From contig NC_088356.1 in the NCBI RefSeq assembly GCF_036884655.1, forward strand, positions 17,073,501-17,137,500: a DNA stretch of 64,000 bases, read 5' to 3'. The DNA comes from Musa acuminata AAA Group (lineage: Eukaryota; Streptophyta; Magnoliopsida; Zingiberales; Musaceae). The position numbers and the translations under genes were made by a program. The notes below the pieces were generated by a model, which had not been told where the DNA came from, made no database searches, and saw only the letters and a list, made by a program, of their open reading frames with translations. Below, one piece after another: positions 21,911-31,286 of this stretch (positions are counted from its first letter, which is position 1; each line of letters begins with the position of its first letter).

Positions 21911-24298
21911 TGTTGAATCTCGTATTTTGATGATGAAACTACTTGATATATGTTTATGATTTAATATGCGTTTTGAGTGACACAGGATGCTTTGATCAGG
22001 ATGAGACAATTAAAGCAGGAACATCATGTTGTACCGGAGGAACATGTCAGAAGATTGGACATCGGGCCGGTGGATCGGTCGACGTATCGACAGAAGGCTT
22101 CGGGCCGTGGACTCGGGCATCGGGCCAAGAAGAGCGGTTATTGTGCCAAGGATATCGGAGTTGCGGAGTCAATTGGCCGATTGGGCAATAGGCCGCAGGA
22201 GAGGACGATGCGCCGAAGAATCAGACGAAGCGTCGAGGGACCAATGACATGCCGGACAACTTGGTTAATTGCTTAGGATTAATTGTCTCGATCGAAGTTT
22301 TGTTTTAAGTGTGCAGGATTAACTACGATGAAAGTTAGACAAGCAGCAGGAGTTGCGCCGGAGTCAAGTTCATGATCACGTTGGGAGTTCGAGAGTTCGA
22401 CGGAAGTTCGGACGGTCGTCGTCGGTTCTGCGAGAACAGATCCGAGAAGTCCAGAAGCTTGCCAAGCGAAGCTCGTCGGAACTTGCCAAGTGGATCGTCG
22501 CAAAGTCCAGGAGTTTGCCGGAAGTCCGCAGGAGCATCACCGAGGGTTCATCGGATGATCGACGGAAGTTCGCCGGAAACTCGCCGGAAGAAGCGATTGA
22601 CGCACCGAAGCAAAGCTGCAGAAATTGTCTTAGATCTAATCGTAGTTAGCATGTTGATTAAGTTGGAAAATGGGAGGTGATCCCATTAGCTTAATCTTGG
22701 GGCAATTGGGCCCCTGAAATTGGGCCGAATGGAGCTAACCATTCGGACCCTGATTGCACCAGGAGGTGCAACCGCCTAGGCCAGGAGGTGGCACCGCCCG
22801 GGCTAAGCCTCCCAGCGAGACTGGGCGGTGCAACCTCCCCAGCCGAGAGGTGGCACCGCCTGAGCTCAGTCTTCGAGCAAGACTGGGCGGTGCAACCTCC
22901 CTAACAGAGAGGTGGCACCGCCTGAGCTCAGTCTTCGAGCAAGACTGGGCGATGTAACCTCCCTGACAGAGAGGTGGCACCGCCTGAGCTCGGTCTTCGA
23001 GCTCTGCCAGGCGGTGCAACCTCTCCAGTCAAGAGGTGCAACCGCCTGATCCCGGAATTCCGGGATTTGATCGTTTTGAGCTCCAAATTTGAACTGGGTT
23101 GGGGCCTATAAATACCCCACCCATTCAGCACTAAAAAGATACAGACCTATACCGAAATCTTGATCTTTTCTGTGATTCTAAGAGCTCAAAAGTGTTGTAA
23201 AGCCTTTAAGTCTCCTCCTTCTGTTCTTCAAGTTTTGAGTTGTAAAGTGAGGAGAGAAAGGTCTGTAAAGGTTGTCTCCTGAGCCTGCCAAAAGGAGAGA
23301 AACTGTAAAAAGGGCAGTTGGCCTTCGCCTAATTGAAGGAAGGCCTCTAGTTGACGTCAGTGACCTCGTCGGTGGAGGAAGCCAAAAGTGGAGTAGGTCA
23401 AGACTGACCGAACCACTCTAAATCTTTGGTTTGCGTTTATTTTGAGCACTTTATCATTACTGCAAACCTCCTTCATAACTACTGCATTCTGCGCTTTTAC
23501 GAACAAGTTCTAAGTGCTGTTCTTTCCGAATCTGCATTCAGACGTAAATCGGTATTTTCGTACATTACAGTTTACGTTTACGTTTTGATTCTGCAAAACT
23601 ATCTTCTACGCCTTCACGAACAAGTTTTTAAGTGCTGATCTGTCCGAATCTGCTTTCAGACGTAAACCAGTGTTTTCGTACGATATTTACATTGCAGTTT
23701 ACGTTTACGCCTTGATTCTGCAAAACTGTCTTCTGCGCTTTTACGAACGAGTTTCTAAAGTTCAGATCCCTTTGAAACTGCGTCTAGACGTAAAAATTAT
23801 GTTTAGACGTAAACTGTGTAAAGACGTTTTAGACGTAAACTGAGTTTAGACGTAAATCTGCGTTTAGACATAAAACTGCGTTCAGACGTAAATCTGAGTT
23901 TAGACGTAAATCTGCGTTTAGACGTAAAACTGCGTTTAGACGTAAATCTACATTTAGACGTAAAACTGCGTTTAGACGTAAATCTGCGTTTAGACGTAAA
24001 TCTGCGTTTAGACGTAAAACTGCGTTTAGACGTAAATCTGAGTTTAGACGTAAATCTGCGTTTAGACGCAAACTGCGCTTAGACGCAAAACTGCGCTTAG
24101 ACGCAAACTATGTTTAGATGCAAACTGCGCTTAGACGCAATCTGCGCTTAGACGCAAACTGCACTTAGATACAAACTGAGAATTAGCTTTTGCATCATAA
24201 TAGTTTTTATTGAACGAACGCAGCTTTTGGTTTTAATCGCTGTAAGATTTCCGCTGCACTAATTCACCCCCCCCCTCTTAGTGCTCTCGATCCTAACA
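21911..24298 (+). repeat. C1 3' LTR (2,388 bp)
   Basis: This is an intact TGTTGAATC...CCTAACA LTR with a TATA box at 23106-23115, the palindrome-rich block at 22755-23050 and an 18-bp array at 23780-24175. It matches the 5' LTR closely, with roughly 1% substitutions by eye. The array has three more units than the 5' copy. Confidence 0.92.
23780..24175 (+). repeat. 18-bp tandem array in C1 3' LTR
   Basis: Same unit as 17780-18130, with about three more copies, so the array has changed length since insertion or during reverse transcription. Confidence 0.85.
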
Positions 24299-25449
24299 AG
24301 CGGAAGGCAGAGAAGCTCGCGGACGGAAGGTTGGCGAGGCGCCTCTGTCGCCACACTCCCGCTCGGTCCGGTCCCGCCCTCTCCGAGGCTTCCTGTGGTA
24401 CCCTCTACAGCCGGCGCCACCACGACCCCCGCTGCCGGAGCTGCGACTACCTCAAGACCCTCGCCTGAGGATGCCCGCGCCCTCTTCCGAGACTTGCCCG
24501 CCTCGACGTCCACAGGAGCTTCCCTCGTGCCCGCCTTGGCGACAGAGGGCGGACGGCCCGGCACGGCAGAAGTCTTCCCCCCACGAAAGGCCTCGAGACG
24601 CACCATATCTGCCGAGAAGGATCGGAACAACTGTCAGTCAAACGACAATACGCAAAGAAAAGGAAAGGAAACCCCCAATGGAACCGCTTCTCGGAGCGTA
24701 CCTAGTGGCGCCGGGCTAAGACCCGCCTCCACTAACCACCGCTCAGACATGCTCCGGATAGCTTGGGAGGATGGGAGGATTTCTCTGAGCCGCCGAAGCC
24801 CCAGGCACTCGTCGTCATCCAAAACCGGGGTGGTGTTGTCTATCACACGCGCCCCCCAGCGGACGCCGAACCCCCAGTCTCCCGAGCGACTGACAAAAAA
24901 GAAGCGCTCTTTCCACCCCTTGTTACTGGAAGGGGCCCCGCTTACTCTGAAACCCGCTCGGGCAGACAGGTAATAACCCCCCGACCCCTTGGAAAGACGA
25001 AAGCAGGAGAGGAAGAGGGAACGGGTCGGAGGTATGTTGGCGTAATGGCACTCGCCCAGAAACGCCACCAAATAGCGCCACGAGTTCGGCGCCACTTGAG
25101 ACGGGGAGATACGCCACCAGGAGAGGCAGGAGGCTATGACAGGGTGCAGAGGGAGGCGGAGCCCGGCCTCAAAAGCGTCAAGGGTGAGGGCAAAGCCCCT
25201 AGGAATTGGGTCATACGCACGCTGGCCCGGCTCAGGAGCTTGAAGGACAAACTCCTCCGGGACACCATAGCGATCCCGGAGGAGAAGCAGCGTTGACTCG
25301 CCCATGATGGAGTCATGGTCGTGGGGCCACATCAAAGCCTCAAGGGCCCTAGCCGCCTTCTCGTCCGACGACGACGTTGGGCTCGACGGAGCCGCCGTCC
25401 CCCCAGCCTTCGACGAAGAAGAAGACGAACAGGAAGAGGAGGATGCCAT
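24299..25449 (-). pseudogene. A antisense gene (aORF): exon 1 and 5' part of exon 2
   Basis: The ATG is at 25449 (MASSSSCSS, a Ser-rich leader); an upstream Met in the same frame lacks any counterpart in B. Exon 1 is 25449-24702 and carries a conserved domain (ALMWPHDHDSIMGES, PEPGQRAYDPIP, SWWRISPSQVAPNSWRYL). It resembles the 'putative gypsy type transposon' domain (PF04195), from memory. The intron is 24609-24701 (93 bp, GT-AG, phase 1), and exon 2 begins DMVRLEAF. C1 interrupts exon 2 at 24304/12387. The downstream half is at 11422-12387. Reading frame and splice sites are preserved up to the insertion, unlike gag-pol of the same element. Confidence 0.8.
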
Positions 25450-25567
25450 TCTTACCGACCTTCGGAAAAGGAAGGAGGAACGGTGGGCACGGACAAGGCG
25501 ATGAAATGCGAGGCAGCACGGCACACTCGGAGAAAAAGGTCTTCCTTCAGCAGCCAGCCTCACGTCA

Positions 25568-25577
25568 CTTATAAGGA
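25568..25577 (-). promoter_or_regulatory. Probable TATA box of A's antisense gene
   Basis: On the minus strand the sequence reads CTCCTTATAAGTG, about 122 bp before the aORF ATG at 25449. B has CTATAAGTAG at the same distance before its aORF ATG. This matched spacing in two diverged families supports a dedicated antisense promoter. Confidence 0.6.
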
Positions 25578-25849
25578 GACCGCATCCCGCCAGGAGGCGG
25601 TGACCCTTCCTCTCCCGAAGCCCGTTGCAGAAGAGGAAGGCGTCACCTCGCCATAAATGCAGCCTGACACGGCGGAGGGCTGCCGCGCAGCACGGGCACC
25701 AAGGCAATCATCATGCCTCGGGGACGGTAATCGAGACAGGCTTAAATGCATTAATCACGCTTAGCCCTAATCATACCAAACTCGAAGCCCGACGAACGCC
25801 AAAAGGGGGGAGCCCCTTGACCTTCCCCAGAAGAAAACCCGGCGCGGCC

Positions 25850-26765
25850 AGCCCGCCTGGGCCTTCCTCCTCGGTCGCGTAATGCCCGAGGCGCCCCAGC
25901 GCGGCCACCCCGCCTGGGCCTTCACCTCCTCGGTCGCGTAATGCCCGAGGCGCCCGAACGCGGCCAGCCCGCCTGGGCCTTCCTCCTCGGTCGCGTAATG
26001 CCCGAGGCGCTCCTGCGCGGCCAGCCTGCCTGGGCCTTCCCCCTCGGTCGCGTAATTCCCGAGGCGCCCCAGCGCGGCCAGCCCGCCTGAGCCTTCCTCC
26101 TCGGTCGCGTAATGCCCGAGTGCCTTCCTCCTCGGTCGCGTAATGCCCGAGGCGCTCCTGTGCGGCCAGCCTGCCTGGTCCTTCCCCCTCGGTCGCGTAA
26201 TACCCGAGGCGCCCCAGCGCGGCCAACCCGCCTGAGCCTTCCTCCTCGGTCGCGTAATGCCCGAGTGCCTTCCTCCTCGGTCGCTTAATGCCCGAGGCGC
26301 TCCTGCGCAGCCAGCCCGCCTGGGCCTTCCCCCTCGGTCGCGTAATGCCCGAGGCGCCCCAGCGCGGCCAGCCCGCCTGAGCCTTCCTCCTCGGTCACGT
26401 CATGCCCGAGTGCCTTCCTCCTCGGTCGCGTAATGCCCGAGGCGCTCTTGCGCGGCCAGCCCGCCTGGGCCTTCCCCCTCGGTCGCGTAATGCCCGAGGC
26501 GCCCCAGCGCGGCCAGCCCGCCTGAGCCTTCCTCCTCGGTCGCGTAATGCCCGAGTGCCTTCCTCCTCGGTCGCGTAATGCCCGAGGCGCCCCAACGCGG
26601 CCAACCCGCCTGGGCCTTCCTCCTCGGTCGCGTAATGCCCGAGGCGCCCCAGCACGGCCATCCCGCCTGGGCCTTCACCTCCTCGGTCGCGTAATGCCCG
26701 AGGCGTCCCAACGCGGCCAGCCCGCCTGGGCCTTCCTCCTCGGTCGCGTAATGCCCGAGACACAC
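25850..26765 (+). repeat. 57-bp tandem array in A, between aORF promoter and 3' LTR
   Basis: About 15 copies of a GC-rich unit contain CCTCGGTCGCGTAATGCCCG, spaced 57 bp, with some shorter variants of about 31 bp. As 57 is a multiple of three, minus-strand frames stay open and give a spurious 19-residue repeat protein. On the reverse strand part of the unit (ACCGAGGAG...CAGGCGGG...CCGCGC) matches the 64-bp unit of B. Confidence 0.9.
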
Positions 26766-26905
26766 CAGTACAGTTGGCATACCCGAAAACCCCATCAAGG
26801 TAAAACGAACTGGACCGCCTGCCGCCTGAGACCACCTCGACACCAAGAGACGCGGCCATGCCTCAAGCTCCCTTCCCCCGTCCCAACCGACGCATGGCTC
26901 CTTTT

Positions 26906-26918
26906 CGAGGGGGGAATA
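26906..26918 (+). promoter_or_regulatory. A polypurine tract
   Basis: CGAGGGGGGAATA lies directly before the 3' LTR start at 26919. Confidence 0.75.
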
Positions 26919-27466
26919 TGATAGGGAAAATACTGGTCGGATGACGCGCCGTGACGACAGCCCCCGGAAAAGCAATAACGCTGACTAGACCCGCCCTGAC
27001 AACTCCCGCTGTTGAACGGCGACCTCCGACCCCGCATGGTTGACCACGACAAGGCAGGACAATGGCCTACCCCCCGCCCATACCCTGCTACGAACCGCTC
27101 CACCACGCGACCCCAGCAGCCGCGTCAGACGCCATCAGAGGTACCCCCTCACTCCAGCAGGCGGTCAAGTCAGGTAATACTAACCTCCTCTATAAATACC
27201 CCTAAGTCCTAAGCAAAAGGGGAGGCTCTCAACATACTCAATACTCGGAGGTTTCTCCTCCTCCCAAAACCCCCTCCACATCTTTCGCTAACTTGATCGT
27301 CGGAGGGGTCGGGTCGAGCACCCCGACCCGACCTTGGTGCAGGTACGAAGTCTTCGGAGACTCAGCGGGCTCGAGGAGACTCCCCATCCTTTGACCACCA
27401 CCTTCCGGACCCGAACCAAGCCGCGACGACCTTAGGGCCACGGCTGAACAGTTACTGACCGTAACA
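26919..27466 (+). repeat. A 3' LTR (548 bp)
   Basis: Pairs with 5510-6057, with the same ends, the same length and a TATA box at 27190-27199. It is followed by the TSD AGTTT. Confidence 0.93.
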
Positions 27467-28284
27467 AGTTTCAGTTCACTCGGTGGGATATTGATGAAAG
27501 TGTGGAGTCACAGCTTGCGAGAACTTTCAACTCGCTTTGTGCAGAGGAAGCTCAGATCGTTGAAGGTTGATGAAAAGAAAGCTGAAGATCAATGACGAGG
27601 CTGCCTCTGTACTCTTGCTATCATCTGCATCTCATCTGCTACTGCATGCTTCAGATGATAGACTTAAGCTGGCCGCTCTCATGGATCTGATGGTGTCCAT
27701 TACTTTTGTATGCTTGCTTATAGAAAAGATAACTTCACTGATTGCTCCAAGCTCCAGGACACTGTGTGATAAGACTGTTAGAAATGAGCGACACGACGTT
27801 GATGATGTTGATGGTGCGACTGGAGCGACTGGAGTAGGAGATGGCGGTTGTGATATTAATAGATCCGGAGATAGCTTTGACGTTGATGAATGAAGGTTTT
27901 TTGCAGCTGCAAGTGAAAGGAAAATAAGACAATGGTGAAGAGGAAGAGAGAGGATGATGGATGCGAGATCAGAATTATTGTCGTCGAGGAAATCTTGCTA
28001 AGGCAAGTTTGAGCTCTGATATCATGTTAGAAATAAAATGAAGAAAATATTATTGTGTTTGATTTGGTGCTCCTTATTTATATATGTTAGGAAGAAACAT
28101 TTTCTTCGACGGAGCTACGATATTTCTTCGTGTAGTTAAAAAAATCTTAACTGTTATCAAGGAAAATCTTAGCTGTTATTAGTTTATTTGCATACAAAAT
28201 TTTGAGGAAATAATTGATAATCTAAAGATGCATGATTCTATTGGTCCGATGTTATAGAAGACATTATGATTTGTATATTAACAA
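27467..28284. other. Right flank of A: unassigned DNA and copia LTR-like sequence
   Basis: 27467-28012 continues the DNA that A interrupted at 5509. The plus strand holds a 108-codon ORF (27567-27893) of unknown nature, not recognised and probably not a gene. At 28013-28024 GCTCTGATATCA is the reverse of a degenerate initiator-Met primer-binding site. TGTTAGAAATAAAATG follows directly at 28025. This suggests the end of a minus-strand copia LTR running to about 28283, where the MULE inserted. No partner LTR was found. Confidence 0.4.
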
Positions 28285-28550
28285 GGGTTAAGGTCTATTT
28301 TAGCCTTTGTGATTTTAGTCATGCATCTCTTAAGTTCTTATGGTTTACTTGTGTCTAAAATAATCTTATATTTTAAAAAATATAGCATATAAACCTCTCC
28401 TATCAAGTCTAAGTTAATAGATGTTAAAGTCTTCTTATATGGTATGTTAATTCACAATAAACCATTCATATAATGACACGTATAATTTAAGTTTAAAAAA
28501 AACTGATAATATGTGGATTTGAAAACGTGGACCGATTGCTTAATCAATCA
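28285..28550 (+). repeat. MULE left terminal inverted repeat
   Basis: Starts GGGTTAAGGTCTATTTTAGC. It aligns in reverse complement with the right repeat through landmarks such as TATGGTTTAC, ATAGCATATAAACC, AATGACACGTATAAT and AACGTGGACCG. Divergence is substantial, so the insertion is old. Confidence 0.85.
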
Positions 28551-28559
28551 TGTGAAGGT

Positions 28560-29330
28560 GAGTCAAGAGACATTAGTCTTCATGGCGGAGTGCTCCTACA
28601 CCTTCCACTTTCCCTATATTGTTGCCTACGTCAAGAGCCACGCCAACCTCGCTTGCCCCATCTGCTCTGCCTCCTGGCACCATGTGCTCTTCCTCTCCTA
28701 CTCCATCGCCAAGAAGATGATACACTCGCTATCGAGCAAGGGACGATAAGAGAGACGGAGAATCGAACCCTGAATAGGAGAACTATCAAAGGTGGTAGCT
28801 AGAACACCAGCAAAGGCGGGGAATGACAACTGGGGGAGAATAGAGTGGTTGTTGCCATCGTCGCTACTATTGTTGCTAAGGTCTATGACAACAACGAGCC
28901 ACTACTGCTTATGTCAAAACCCAACTAGGAAGGGGGCATGGATAAGGATAAGGAACCTTATAGCGATAATAAGGAGACGGAGGACATGGAATGAGAGGAC
29001 GAGTTCTATAGGCTCCTTGTGGCCCCTCACGCTTAATCTACTAACCGAATTAAAGGAGGCGTCCTTTGTTGGCCGACACTAATGTTCAAGGCTAGTGGCA
29101 TCCTTGTGATTGTGATGCTGCAAGCAGCTTTGGTATTAGAAGAGTGGAGGCACCAAAGCTACGTGGTGGCTCTCAAGGTGAAAGTGTCACCGATAAGATT
29201 CTTGGCCCCTCTCTGTGCCCTAATTGATGTAGTGATAGTGCTAGAGATAAGACAAGGCATGATAGCGGAGAAGCTCTAGATGTTGAAGCATATAATGTGG
29301 CTATTGTGGCCTTCTTGACCATAGCAGGTG
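28560..29330 (+). pseudogene. Captured fragments of a RING-vWA E3 ubiquitin ligase gene (WAV3/EDA40-like)
   Basis: Three pieces lie in the order of the parent gene. At 28585-28677, AECSYTFHFPYIVAYVKSH followed by CPICSASW matches the second half of the RING finger, with one zinc ligand lost (the usual FPC is FPY). At 28881-28925, YDNNEPLLLMSKPN matches the linker. At about 29112-29300, AALVLEEWRHQSYVVALKVK and VIVLEIRQGMIAEKL match the start of the vWA domain. The first piece is in a different frame from the other two, and stops intervene. The parent family ubiquitinates target proteins; this copy is non-functional. The family match is from memory. Confidence 0.65.
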
Positions 29331-29415
29331 TTAAGAGTCTCCTCCCTCTATGATGGATGTCAAGACAAGGCCAGCGTGCTGCCCGCTAGATTGTGGAAAG
29401 GCTTATTTTGAAGGA

Positions 29416-31277
29416 AATTGATTAGGTAGACGGTCCACGTTTTTAAATCCATCTATTATTATTATTTTTTTAACTTACATTATACGTGTCATTATATTAA
29501 TGGTTTATTATAAGTCAGCATGTCACGTAACCAGACTCTTGTTGGGAAATCTTTGGGGTGACATCACATGCGCAGTGGAAGAATAGAAAATAAAATCCCC
29601 AATTCCCAAATATATGTTCATCGTCGTGCGAAGATTGGTGCGTAAAATCCGCGAAATAGAAAACCACGTGTGAGATAGATTGTGTTACCTAGGGAGATCG
29701 TATATCCCTGAATCCCTAGAGATCTCTAGGAGAGGGTGAAGGAGGTCAAACACCTTCCTCTCTAGTGGTAATCCACATAGAAGGGCTGCGATGATACTCC
29801 TTAAAACAACAGGCCTACTTTGAGGTGGAGAGAGGGAGGAGAATAGGAGAGAAAGCAAAAAACTCTAGCCTATAAATTATTGAGTCCCACCTATTTATAG
29901 AGGTCCCTTATCAACTTAACTCTAATGGATCTTACCCTATTGGGTATTAGATCTCCATCTAACTACCCATACCTCTTAGATTAGTAGATCTCTATCCAAT
30001 AATCTCTCATGGGCTCTTATTGGATCTCATCCATAAGATCCAATAATTTAGAGGATTATTGGATATCCAATAAGATAGGGGCTCCGACGGATATCTCATA
30101 TCCGAACCTCTACTCATCGTAATGCCCATCATATATGTATGACCCTCTAAGCCTAATATTGAGTTAGCCATGAGTCATATCTATCAGAACTCCTTCTGGC
30201 TCAATGAATTATTATCTCCATAATAATTCACTCGACTCATCGACTATGTATGTACTAGGCCAATATGCTGTAGTCCCCAGATGATATAGGGGAATCCAAT
30301 CCATTGGACCTGTCTATCCTTAGTTACCATGTACCTATAGTCCCTCATCCATCTAATATCCCAGAGACCATGTACTGGGTATGGTGCTGTCAGACCCATA
30401 CGGTTTTTACTTGGGTCTCGCTCTAATCGGATTCTCCTAGATAACTCTTTTTCTCTCAATCCGAATGACCTTAGTCAGGGATTTCTTTGAGCAAAAATAC
30501 ATGTGACATTCCTCTCATGACATCGAGAGTGGATGATCCTTTATCGATACTCAATAGCCCTTGTAAGGTTGACTACCAATTCCGATGACCGGTTGTGCTA
30601 GATTTGGGATATTCAAACCTATAAATCTGGTATCAAAGAGTGGAGCACTCATATAGGATATCCTTAGTGTCTCAAGTCTAAGGACTAGATACACCACTAG
30701 GACTACAGGATCGCTGTTTAACAATAAGACATTATCAACCATTCAACATTCCGTAAGCAGATCAATCAGTGAAATCATTCCCCAATGAGCACTTGTATTG
30801 TATCCCTAGTATCCCCATATGAGCAGCTATGAGACTAGCTGTATCCATTATATAGACGGGTATACAACACACCATTCTAACCGGTTATCTCGATATCCCT
30901 CTCGAGTAACCTATGACCAGGATTATGATTTGTGTTTAAAGACGAATCGGTCTCATTATTGTGATCCCATCACGATTCAATTCTCATTACACAGATATAA
31001 GGAAATCACAATATATATGCATATATCTAACAAGCAATATAAAGTGATAAATATCAAAATATAATTAGAAAAAAAATATTGTGTGTCAAGTCACACGTGC
31101 CATCACTCATGTGATTGACTTGCAGGGCACTTATGACTAGCAACTCTAACTTCTATTAACTCAAAGTTAACAAGAGGGGTTTATATGCTATGTTTTTGAA
31201 AATATAAGAGTTGTTTTAGATATGAGTAAACCATAAAGACTTAAGAGGAGCATGACCAAAAGACTAAAATTTAACCC
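29416..31277 (-). repeat. MULE right terminal inverted repeat, interrupted by solo LTR
   Basis: The repeat occupies 29416-29539 and 31148-31277. Excising 29540-31142 plus one ACTCT copy restores continuous alignment with the left repeat, which confirms both elements. Confidence 0.85.
29540..31142 (+). repeat. Solo LTR (1,603 bp), copia-like, inside MULE
   Basis: Runs from TGTTGGGAAATC to GACTAGCA with the TSD ACTCT (29535-29539 and 31143-31147). No gag or pol lies inside. It is a solo LTR left by recombination between the two LTRs of an element. The orientation is inferred from TG...CA only. The large size and ends suggest an Angela-like copia family, uncertain. Confidence 0.82.
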
Positions 31278-31286
31278 TATTAACAA

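Larger units (their letters stand above)
12388..24298 (+). mobile_element. C1: gag-only Sirevirus derivative nested in A
   Basis: LTRs at 12388-18252 (split by R) and 21911-24298 are flanked by the TSD AGCGG (12383-12387 and 24299-24303). The internal region has an initiator-Met primer-binding site, one gag ORF, about 2.6 kb of AT-rich noncoding DNA, and the polypurine tract AAAAAGGGGGAGAT. No protease, integrase or RT is present, so it must move using proteins from other sireviruses. It disrupts exon 2 of A's antisense gene. Confidence 0.92.
5510..27466 (+). mobile_element. A: Tat-lineage Ty3/gypsy retrotransposon, with nested insertions
   Basis: Two 548-bp LTRs (5510-6057 and 26919-27466) are flanked by the 5-bp TSD AGTTT (5505-5509 and 27467-27471). 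In order it holds the primer-binding site, gag, protease, RT, RNase H, archaeal-type RNase H, integrase, an antisense gene, a 57-bp tandem array, a polypurine tract and the 3' LTR. The second RNase H plus an antisense extra ORF fit the Tat lineage. Removing nested C1 leaves roughly 10 kb, close to the size of B. The LTRs differ at only about three sites by eye, so the insertion is young, yet gag-pol carries several lesions. Confidence 0.92.
28285..31277. mobile_element. Pack-MULE (Mutator-like transposon) with captured host gene fragments
   Basis: A 9-bp TSD, TATTAACAA, flanks the element (28276-28284 and 31278-31286); 9-11 bp is the Mutator signature. Terminal inverted repeats of about 265 bp begin GGGTTAA at both ends. 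The right repeat is split by a solo LTR (29540-31142). Without it the transposon is about 1.4 kb. It encodes no transposase; the interior carries pieces of a RING-vWA gene. It is therefore a non-autonomous gene-carrying MULE. Confidence 0.88.

Noticed and set aside
17837..24071. Arg-Leu-Asn repeat ORFs in C1's LTRs
   Set aside because: Translation of the 18-bp LTR array; no start context or homology.
25771..26975. Minus-strand ORFs with a 19-residue repeat (GHYATEEEGPGGLAALGRL)
   Set aside because: By-product of the 57-bp array, whose period is divisible by three.
27567..27893. Plus-strand 108-codon ORF next to A's right TSD
   Set aside because: No family recognised, acidic low-complexity end, and it lies beside a minus-strand copia-like primer site. 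It may be antisense to a decayed gag. Kept only as part of the flank description.
28025..28283. A complete 259-bp copia LTR ending exactly at the MULE
   Set aside because: The end ATATTAACA overlaps the MULE's own TSD, and no partner LTR or TSD was found, so the boundary is not supported.
30244..30742. Minus-strand ORFs of 63-71 codons in the solo LTR
   Set aside because: No domain; inside a 1.6-kb LTR with a clean TSD.
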